Position numbers and translations under genes: made by a program
Notes under the pieces: generated by a model
What the model was told of the DNA's origin: nothing
Database searches by the model: none
Seen by the model: only the letters and a program-made list of their open reading frames with translations
Part shown: piece after piece, positions 58,158 through 64,000 of the stretch
How the letters are laid out: each line of letters begins with the position of its first letter
Position numbering within the stretch: position 1 is the stretch's first letter
NCBI GenBank assembly: GCA_026986375.1
Contig: JALSOQ010000013.1
Coordinates: forward strand, 1 to 64,000
Length of the DNA: 64,000 bases
From: Archaeoglobaceae archaeon
GTDB lineage: Archaea > Halobacteriota > Archaeoglobi > Archaeoglobales > Archaeoglobaceae
Direction of reading: 5' to 3'

Positions 58158-58982
58158 ATGAATCTGGGGGAAATAATCAAGGAACTTGGAAGGCCATGCA
58201 GAATAGAGGTTCTCGAAGTTCTTTGCTGTCAGCCCGCAAATCTGACGAAGATACATGAAAGTTTGAGGAAGAGAGGATGCAATATATCTATCTCGGGCCT
58301 CGTCAGGTGTTTGAACAAGTTGGTGAAGCTCAGGATCGTAGAGAAGATCGACGACGGGTGTTACTGCATCACGGGTCTTGGAGCTTTGATATACGACGTT
58401 CTTTTCCGAATGGACGATTTGATGAATTGGAAGGAGATTATCGAAGATGCATTGGAGCTCATGGCTATTCTTCCGACTGAATTAAAGCTCGGACTTTCAA
58501 ATCTTGGAAAGGCCGAAACGGTTTGGGATCAGTATGCCATAGTTAAGATGGCGTTCGAAGCTGCGATAAACGCGAGAAGGTGGGGGAAGTATATAGACAG
58601 GCTCGTGGATTACGAAGTATTCAGGTTGATGATAAGGAACAATTTGAAGGGTGTAGATGAGAAAGTCATATCTTCAACTGATACGCTTCAAAGCAGAATA
58701 GAGACGTTCATAAAGGCTTTGAAGGATGAGGGGCTGGATAGGGATGAGATAGAATATGTGAAGAGGAAGGTCGAGGTAAGGGTATTGGATCTTCCGTTTC
58801 AGTTGGGCGTTATAGATGGAGAGATAGCATTGTTTCAGATACTTAAAGGGGACAAGATTCCTCCTGCGTTCGTTTCGAAGGATAGGGATTTCGTGAAATG
58901 GGCAGAAATGATCTTCGACCACTTCTGGAAAATTGCGAAACCCGTTAGGATTCCATTTGAGAGAGTTCTGGAGAGTTTTTAA
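58158..58982 (+). CDS. Archaeal winged-helix regulator with FilR1-like (DUF1724) domain
   Basis: This 274-residue protein has an N-terminal wHTH: LGRPCRIEVLEVLCCQPANLTKIHESL, then ISGLVRCLNKLVKLRIVEKIDDGCYCITGLG. The C-terminal part (MDDLMNWKEIIEDALELMAILPTE through LPFQLGVIDGEIALFQILKGDKIPPAFVSKD) resembles the FilR1/DUF1724 sensor domain found in archaeal regulators. ATG at 58158 is chosen with a GTTTTAATCT box about 25 bases upstream. It diverges from ccmC with 52 bases between starts, so it may control cytochrome c maturation; the ligand is unknown. Confidence 0.78.
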   Translation: MNLGEIIKELGRPCRIEVLEVLCCQPANLTKIHESLRKRGCNISISGLVRCLNKLVKLRIVEKIDDGCYCITGLGALIYDVLFRMDDLMNWKEIIEDALELMAILPTELKLGLSNLGKAETVWDQYAIVKMAFEAAINARRWGKYIDRLVDYEVFRLMIRNNLKGVDEKVISSTDTLQSRIETFIKALKDEGLDRDEIEYVKRKVEVRVLDLPFQLGVIDGEIALFQILKGDKIPPAFVSKDRDFVKWAEMIFDHFWKIAKPVRIPFERVLESF

Positions 58983-59185
58983 TTCGGATGGGGGTCATCC
59001 TTTTCTTCTATGGCACTTCGGTTGGATATACAGACTATTTCTGCTCGAACGTTCACCTAAAGAAAATATTCGAAGGAACGATCAAAAAAGATCTCGGATC
59101 ACGCCACCGTCATCACCGATCAGACCATCGATTTTTTCCTCATCGATCGTATCGGATTCTGCTTATGCGAAATATATCTCTTTCC

Positions 59186-61054
59186 CTAAGAAAGCTCCGC
59201 AATCTTCATCTTTATTGCCTTCATCAGCTTCTCCGCAACCACCTTTCCGTCCACCTTTCCCCTGAATTCCTTCATAACGAGACCCATCAGAGGTTTGAAA
59301 GCATGCTCACCTCTCTCCCTTATCAGATCCACCTTCTCCTCCACTATTTTCGCTATGAATTCGTCCAGATCTCCGGCCTTGCTGAGCGTCTTCAGAACTT
59401 CATCGACGCTCGCATTCGGATTCTGGCAGAATACCTTCAGCACCTCTTCAGCCCCTTCCTTCGCCATCTTGCCATCCGCGATGAGTTTTAGGGCGGTTCT
59501 AAAGTGTCTCTCCTCTAAAACGCTTACGTCGTATCCTTCCTTCCTCAGCTCAGCCGGAATTATGTGAAGAACCCTCGCAACTATCGTTGGAGCTATCTTT
59601 TCAGCGAATTCCTCGAAGAGCTCGTAGTATTCCGAATCGGCAATTTCATACGCTAAATCGTAGCTTAAGCCGTATTTCTCAACGTATCTCTTAGCTCTGT
59701 CTTCTATCAGTTCCGGAATCTCAACGTCGAGCAATTCCTTCGTAATCCTAACCGGAGGAACGTCTGTTTCCGGATACATCCTCGCCGCTCCGGGTAAAGG
59801 CCTTAAGTAGGAGGTAGTTCCGTCCTCGTTCGCCTTCCTCGTCTCCTCTGGAACTCCGATCAGGCAGTATTCCGCCCTCTCAATTATCCTCCTCAAAGCC
59901 CTCTCTACCCTTATATCATCTCCGGCGGCTATAACTACGGCGTCTTCATCGCCCGCCCCGACCTTCTCCTTCAGCTTTGCAACCTCCTCCTCGCTTATCC
60001 CGTATTTCGGCAGTTCGTCGGTGTGGAAGATTCCTCCCAAACCGAAAGTCTTGGCTATATCAGCGAATTCCGTTCCGAGCCTCCTTCCCGGCTGGATTTC
60101 TCTGCCGACGATACCAGCGAATCTCCTAAGCAGAATCGCTTTCACCCTTCCTCCGCTCTTTATGGCCTTAGCTATAACCTTCGATTTCGTGTTCGCGAAC
60201 ACGTCCGTAACGTCGAAGATTTCGTTAACGACCTCCGCCTTTCTCTCCCTCAGCTCATCCCTTATCTTTAGCAGATTCAGCTGTCTGATCACCTCGTATT
60301 CGACGATCTTATCGAGGATGTCCAGATCCTGAACGCCCTTTATCTCTATCCTCGCTCCGTCCCTTATCGATATATTCACGTCCTGCCTTATCGTCCCTAA
60401 TCCTCTCTTAACCTTGCCAGTGGATCTAAGTATCATTCCAAGCTTCTTAGCAACCTTCTTCGCCATCTCGGGCGTTGTTATGTCCGGATACGTGCCTATC
60501 TCGACGAGAGGGATTCCTAATCTGTCGAGGGAGTAGACAACAACATCCCCCCTGTCCTCGATCTTTCTGCAGGCTTCTTCCTCCAAGCAGAGTGTCGCTA
60601 TGCCGATCCTCTGCCCGTCCACATCTATGTAGCCGTCGAAAGCTATGAGGGCTGTTCTCTGGAATCCCGTGGTGTTGCTTCCGTCTATGACAATCTTACG
60701 CATTACGTGAACCTCATCGACGAACTCCATGTTGAGCATCTTCGCTATCTGAACTGCAATCTTCAAAGCCTCCATGTTGAGCTCTCTCGGCGGTTCCTCA
60801 TCCGCCTCAACCAGACAGGTCGTATCGTAGGCCTTATAGATGAACCTCCTGCTCCTCATCACCTCCTCCTTTGCCGCTCTGTCTTCCTCACCTATCTCGC
60901 TCCTCTTCAGCCTAAGGTAGCGGAAGAACTTGAAATTCGATTCCTCCACATCTCTCTGAACGGTTGGACAGTTGCAGAACAGCTTGTGCTTGGTGTCGAG
61001 TTGCTGATGTATCTCGATTCCAACTTTTAAACCCACGGCATCGTAATCGATCAT
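59186..61054 (-). CDS. gatE: Glutamyl-tRNA(Gln) amidotransferase subunit E
   Basis: This 622-residue archaeal-specific subunit works with GatD to convert Glu-tRNA(Gln) to Gln-tRNA(Gln). The GatB-like kinase domain has VGLKVGIEIHQQLDTKHKLFCNCP and the phosphorylation block IDGSNTTGFQRTALIA. The AspRS-like GAD insertion (about 275-395) and the YqeY-like tail (AKEGAEEVLKVFCQNPNASVDEVL, FKPLMGLVMKEFRGKVDGKVV) follow. The start at ATG 61054 (MIDYDAVGLKVGIEIH) has a GTATTAACATTT box about 26 bases upstream; an earlier in-frame start overlaps divergent rfcL. The 203 bases after it (58983-59185) hold nothing I recognise. Confidence 0.95.
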   Translation of the reverse strand: MIDYDAVGLKVGIEIHQQLDTKHKLFCNCPTVQRDVEESNFKFFRYLRLKRSEIGEEDRAAKEEVMRSRRFIYKAYDTTCLVEADEEPPRELNMEALKIAVQIAKMLNMEFVDEVHVMRKIVIDGSNTTGFQRTALIAFDGYIDVDGQRIGIATLCLEEEACRKIEDRGDVVVYSLDRLGIPLVEIGTYPDITTPEMAKKVAKKLGMILRSTGKVKRGLGTIRQDVNISIRDGARIEIKGVQDLDILDKIVEYEVIRQLNLLKIRDELRERKAEVVNEIFDVTDVFANTKSKVIAKAIKSGGRVKAILLRRFAGIVGREIQPGRRLGTEFADIAKTFGLGGIFHTDELPKYGISEEEVAKLKEKVGAGDEDAVVIAAGDDIRVERALRRIIERAEYCLIGVPEETRKANEDGTTSYLRPLPGAARMYPETDVPPVRITKELLDVEIPELIEDRAKRYVEKYGLSYDLAYEIADSEYYELFEEFAEKIAPTIVARVLHIIPAELRKEGYDVSVLEERHFRTALKLIADGKMAKEGAEEVLKVFCQNPNASVDEVLKTLSKAGDLDEFIAKIVEEKVDLIRERGEHAFKPLMGLVMKEFRGKVDGKVVAEKLMKAIKMKIAELS

Positions 61055-61106
61055 CGGAAAGAGTTTCACGGAAATGTTAATACCCGTTACGATCGAAATC
61101 CGTGTG

Positions 61107-62561
61107 ATGCTTTGGGTGGAGAAGTATAGACCCAAAACGCTCAAGGAAGTCGTGGCCCCTCGCGATATAATAGAGAAGGTCGTAATGTGGGCGAAGAAGT
61201 GGGAGGAGGGTATTCCTCAAAAGCCTCTGCTTTTTGCCGGTCCTCCGGGTGTCGGTAAGACCTCCCTCGCCTTAGCTCTCGCGAACACGTTTGGCTGGGA
61301 AGTTGTAGAGCTAAACGCGAGCGATCAGAGGAACTGGCAGGTTATAAGGAGAATCGTGGGTGAGGCTGTCTTTACGGAAACTCTGAGCGATGAGGGTGAG
61401 TTTTTGTCCTCTAAAGAGGGGAGGCTAAAGCTCATAATTCTGGATGAAGTGGACAACATCCACAAGAAGGAGGATTTCGGTGGAGAAGGAGCTTTGATAA
61501 GGTTGCTCAAGAGAAAGCCGAAACAACCCCTTATACTAACGGCGAACGATCCCTACGCCCTATCTCTCGAACTGAGAAGTCTTTGCGAGATGATAACGTT
61601 CAGAAGGCTTACCACCCAGCAGATAGTCAAGGTTTTGGAGAGGATCTGTTCGGCCGAGGGAATAAAGGCCGACAGAAGGGCTCTGGAGGCGATAGCCAAA
61701 AATGCCGGTGGGGATTTGAGGGCGGCGATAAACGATCTTCAGGCGATAGCGGAGGGGAAGAAGGAGATAAGGCTTGAGGATGTTGTGGTTTCGAAGAGGA
61801 CTCAGGAGACGGACGTTTTCAAGGTCATGCAGAAGATTTTTAAGAGTTTCAGTCCGACGGTTTACGGAGAGGCGATGCTTTTGGACGAATCTCCGGAAGA
61901 TCTGATAGTTTGGATAGACGAGAACCTTCCGCTCGAATACGAAGGGGAGGACTTGCTCAAAGCCTACCTCGTCCTTTCGAGGGCGGACATGTTCTTGGGA
62001 AGGGTAAGGAGGAGGCAGTTCTACAGGCTCTGGCGTTACGCGAGCTATCTGATGACCGTGGGAGTTCAGCAGGCGAAGAGCAAGCCTAAGGGTGGGTGGA
62101 CGAAGTATCAGAGGCCGAACGTGTGGCAACTTCTCGTCCAATTCAAGGATAGGAGGGAGAAGTTCAGAAAGATAGTGGAGAAGATCGCCAAAAATACCCA
62201 CATGTCTAAGAGGAAGGCACTGACGGAGATGTTCGGTTACGTCCTTACCCTTTTGAGAAAGGCCGATTTGAGAATCGCTTCGAGCGTTGCGGCGTTTTAC
62301 GATTTTACCGAGGAAGAACTCGCGATTTTAGTTGGGGAGAAGAGGGCGAGGGAGATAAAGGAGTTCATAAGAAAACACGGGTTGCGTAGGGTTGAGGAAA
62401 AGGAGGAAGCTCTGGAAGAGGAGATAGAGAAGGAGATAGAGGAGAGACTCGAAAAGGTTGAGGAAAAACCCAAGGAAAAGGCTGAAAAGAAGAAAAAGAG
62501 AAAGAAAAGGAAAAAGAAGGAAGCTACAGGAGTAAAAACTCTCGAAGAGTTTTTCGGATGA
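61107..62561 (+). CDS. rfcL: Replication factor C large subunit
   Basis: This 484-residue AAA+ clamp-loader subunit opens PCNA at primer ends. It begins MLWVEKYRPKTLKEVVAP, with Walker A GPPGVGKTSLALA (45-57), Walker B LIILDEVDNI and an SRC-like LSLELRSLCEMITFRR. The C-terminal collar is followed by a long Lys/Glu tail ending VKTLEEFFG, a PIP-box-like PCNA contact. ATG 61107 is used; the 11-codon extension is not conserved. It diverges from gatE, and the ribosomal rpl18e operon follows. Confidence 0.95.
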   Translation: MLWVEKYRPKTLKEVVAPRDIIEKVVMWAKKWEEGIPQKPLLFAGPPGVGKTSLALALANTFGWEVVELNASDQRNWQVIRRIVGEAVFTETLSDEGEFLSSKEGRLKLIILDEVDNIHKKEDFGGEGALIRLLKRKPKQPLILTANDPYALSLELRSLCEMITFRRLTTQQIVKVLERICSAEGIKADRRALEAIAKNAGGDLRAAINDLQAIAEGKKEIRLEDVVVSKRTQETDVFKVMQKIFKSFSPTVYGEAMLLDESPEDLIVWIDENLPLEYEGEDLLKAYLVLSRADMFLGRVRRRQFYRLWRYASYLMTVGVQQAKSKPKGGWTKYQRPNVWQLLVQFKDRREKFRKIVEKIAKNTHMSKRKALTEMFGYVLTLLRKADLRIASSVAAFYDFTEEELAILVGEKRAREIKEFIRKHGLRRVEEKEEALEEEIEKEIEERLEKVEEKPKEKAEKKKKRKKRKKKEATGVKTLEEFFG

Positions 62562-62605
62562 TGTGGAGGAACATTTAAATATCCATCCTACGGCGATTCA
62601 CTGCT

Positions 62606-62983
62606 ATGAGCAAGATAAAGAAGAGGCTCAAAAGGAAGTCGAATCCGAACCTCGTTAGGCTCATCGAGGATCTGCTGAAAGCTTCAGCGATGAACGAAGC
62701 TCCGATATGGAAGGACATAGCAGAAAGGCTCGCGGGTCCAAAAAGGCTTTATGCAGAGGTCAACGTTTCTAAAATACAGAGATACGCTGGCGATGGAGAA
62801 ACGATAGTCGTTCCGGGCAAGGTTTTGGGTGGGGGGAGGATAACGAAGGCAGTAACGGTAGCCGCTCTGAGCTTCTCGGAAACCGCGAAGAAGAAGATCT
62901 TAGAGGCGGGGGGGAGGTGTCTGACGATTAGGGAATTGGTGGAGCAGAACCCTTCCGGTTCGGGAGTTAGGATAATGGCGTAA
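62606..62983 (+). CDS. rpl18e: 50S ribosomal protein eL18
   Basis: This 125-residue protein shows KRKSNPNLVRLIEDLLKASAMNEAPIWKDIAERLAGPKR, then VVPGKVLGGGRITKAVTVAALSFSETAKKKILEAGGRCLTIRELVEQNPSGSGVRIM, standard for archaeal eL18. It opens the conserved cluster rpl18e-rpl13-rps9-rpo10. An ATTTAAATATCC box lies about 30 bases upstream. Confidence 0.97.
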   Translation: MSKIKKRLKRKSNPNLVRLIEDLLKASAMNEAPIWKDIAERLAGPKRLYAEVNVSKIQRYAGDGETIVVPGKVLGGGRITKAVTVAALSFSETAKKKILEAGGRCLTIRELVEQNPSGSGVRIMA

Positions 62984-62993
62984 GGTGGTTGCG

Positions 62994-63464
62994 ATGACGG
63001 TCAACGTGAAGAGGGTTCTTAAGCAGTTGGGTGACGATTACAGGGTCATAAACGCGGAAGGGCATATACTTGGAAGGCTCTGCAGCGTGATAGCCAAGAG
63101 GTTGCTCAACGGGGAGAAGATAGTTGTAGTAAACGCCGAGAAGGCAATAATAACCGGTGATAGAGATATGGTCTTTCAGAGGTATAAGGAGAAATACGAC
63201 AGGGGTAGCAAGGAGAAGGGGCCCTACTTCCCGAGGCATCCAGAGAGGGTTTTCAAGAGAACCGTGAGGGGAATGCTTCCGTGGAAGAGCAGGAGGGGTA
63301 GGGAGGCGTTCAGAAGGCTGAGGGTTTTCATGGGCGTTCCGGAGGAGTTGAAGGGTAGGGAGTTCGAAATCGTAGAGTGCGCTCTGTATGAGAAGGTTTG
63401 CAAGACAGATAAGTTCGTAACCCTCGCGGATGTTTGCAGATATTTGGGGTTTAGGGGTGTCTGA
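62994..63464 (+). CDS. rpl13: 50S ribosomal protein uL13
   Basis: This 156-residue protein has the uL13 features [98 protein letters not shown] in condensed order. GTG at 62985 is in frame, but ATG 62994 follows GGTGGTTGCG and fits better. It starts 10 bases after rpl18e. Confidence 0.97.
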   Translation: MTVNVKRVLKQLGDDYRVINAEGHILGRLCSVIAKRLLNGEKIVVVNAEKAIITGDRDMVFQRYKEKYDRGSKEKGPYFPRHPERVFKRTVRGMLPWKSRRGREAFRRLRVFMGVPEELKGREFEIVECALYEKVCKTDKFVTLADVCRYLGFRGV

Positions 63465-63466
63465 GT

Positions 63467-63865
63467 ATGAAGATCGTGATCACGAGCGGTAAGAGGAAGA
63501 CCGCCATAGCGAAGGCGGTGGTGAGGCCGGGGATAGGAAGGGTGAGGATAAACAAGATCCCCCTCGAAATCTACCAGCCCGAACTTGCGAGGATGACGAT
63601 AATGGAACCCCTCATAATAGCGAAGGATCTCGCCAAGAAAGTGGACATAGACGTAACGGTTAGAGGGGGAGGAGTGATGGGGCAGGCGGAAGCAGCGAGG
63701 ACGGCGATAGCGAGGGGGCTCGTGGAGTGGAGTGGTGATGAGGAACTCAGAAAAGCTTATCTTCAGTATGACAGGTATTTGCTTGTAAACGACGTGAGGA
63801 GAAAGGAGCCAAAGAAGCAGGGAGGAAGGGGTGCGAGAAAGAGGAGACAGACTTCATACAGGTGA
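63467..63865 (+). CDS. rps9: 30S ribosomal protein uS9
   Basis: This 132-residue protein begins with the conserved [29 protein letters not shown] and has [30 protein letters not shown]. It ends with the basic [14 protein letters not shown] tail that reaches the P-site tRNA. It starts two bases after rpl13. Confidence 0.97.
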   Translation: MKIVITSGKRKTAIAKAVVRPGIGRVRINKIPLEIYQPELARMTIMEPLIIAKDLAKKVDIDVTVRGGGVMGQAEAARTAIARGLVEWSGDEELRKAYLQYDRYLLVNDVRRKEPKKQGGRGARKRRQTSYR

Positions 63866-63871
63866 TTTCAA

Positions 63872-64000
63872 ATGTTTCCAGTCAGATGCTTTAGCTGTGG
63901 TGCGGTGATAGGGCACCTCTACGAGGAATACAAGAAAAAGCTTGAGGAGGGAAAAACTCCGAAGGAGGCCTTGGACGAGCTCGGCATAGAGAGGTATTGT
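63872..64000 (+). CDS. rpo10: DNA-directed RNA polymerase subunit Rpo10 (RpoN), 3' end cut by the window
   Basis: The 43 codons in the window read MFPVRCFSCGAVIGHLYEEY, then a Lys/Glu helix and ALDELGIERYC. This covers most of the Rpb10 zinc-bundle protein: CxxC at residues 6-9 and the first Cys of the C-terminal CC pair at the very edge. Its position after rps9 is the standard archaeal arrangement. Confidence 0.95.
   Translation, partial: MFPVRCFSCGAVIGHLYEEYKKKLEEGKTPKEALDELGIERYC

Overview
The window is chromosome of a hyperthermophilic euryarchaeon, most likely a member of the Archaeoglobales (Archaeoglobus, Ferroglobus or Geoglobus relative). Pointers are archaeal ribosomal protein and RNA polymerase clusters (Rpo3, Rpo4, Rpo10), GatE, diphthine synthase, topoisomerase VI A, an fqo-type F420H2/quinone oxidoreductase cluster in the order J-K-M-L-N-A-BC-D, formylmethanofuran dehydrogenase FwdD/FwdB, a fused TyrA-chorismate mutase-PheA, and multiheme c-type cytochromes with Ccm maturation genes. 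The species cannot be fixed from sequence reading alone. Many starts lie about 25 bases downstream of a TATA-like box, which suggests leaderless transcripts. Internal operon genes instead use GGAGG/GGTGG-type ribosome sites and 4-base overlaps.

Layout. 1-4.2 kb: partial winged-helix regulator, a frameshifted RecA-fold-like gene, rlmE, pyrH, fwdD-fwdB, tRNA-Pro. 4.2-11.2 kb: elp3, ppaC, ileS and two uncharacterised genes. 11.4-13.2 kb: an operon of two tandem UspA proteins with a small Cys-rich ORF between them. 13.3-24 kb: a GNAT gene with an in-frame stop, a Cys-rich protein coupled to top6A, leuB, DUF63, dphB, a DRG-family GTPase, tRNA-Asn, a bactofilin-like/PUA/cis-prenyltransferase-like operon divergent from a DUF92 gene, and a secreted Lon-like protease. 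24-26.3 kb: rps13-rps4-rps11-rpo3. 26.3-29.1 kb: an AT-rich accessory island with a frameshifted Tat lipoprotein and a decaying VapBC locus with a partly duplicated toxin. 29.1-34.4 kb: bactofilin-like protein, apgM, a zinc ribbon, tyrA-pheA and an archaeal phosphoribulokinase. 34.4-36.5 kb: a two-gene ATPase cassette flanked by direct repeats. 36.5-44.6 kb: fqo cluster with a divergent LysR gene. 45.6-49.4 kb: a doubly frameshifted split-Soret cytochrome, rpl21e-rpo4-DUF655, tRNA-Ile, leuA-like. 49.5-59 kb: three multiheme cytochromes (4, 9 and 9 CxxCH), a secreted vWA protein, a b-type cytochrome, ccmE, ccmF, ccmC and a regulator. 59.2-64 kb: gatE, rfcL, and rpl18e-rpl13-rps9-rpo10.

How it fits together. 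Fwd, Fqo and the phosphoribulokinase point to a C1/F420, quinone-based metabolism with a reductive hexulose-phosphate type route. The cytochrome b plus membrane-anchored nonaheme cytochrome, the neighbouring cytochromes and the Ccm genes look like a menaquinol-to-surface electron conduit, as expected in a metal- or otherwise externally respiring archaeon.

The most unusual structure is the cassette at 34411-36524. It holds two genes: a P-loop ATPase with a DDLDKL Walker B, and a partner with an APDFWRYR motif. A 30-base repeat (26/30 identical, first 20 exact) flanks it. One copy of the repeat forms the tail of the phosphoribulokinase gene; the other forms the tail of fqoD. This suggests insertion into an ancestral overlap of two convergent genes, leaving both intact. 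Five other genes in the window are interrupted by frameshifts or in-frame stops.
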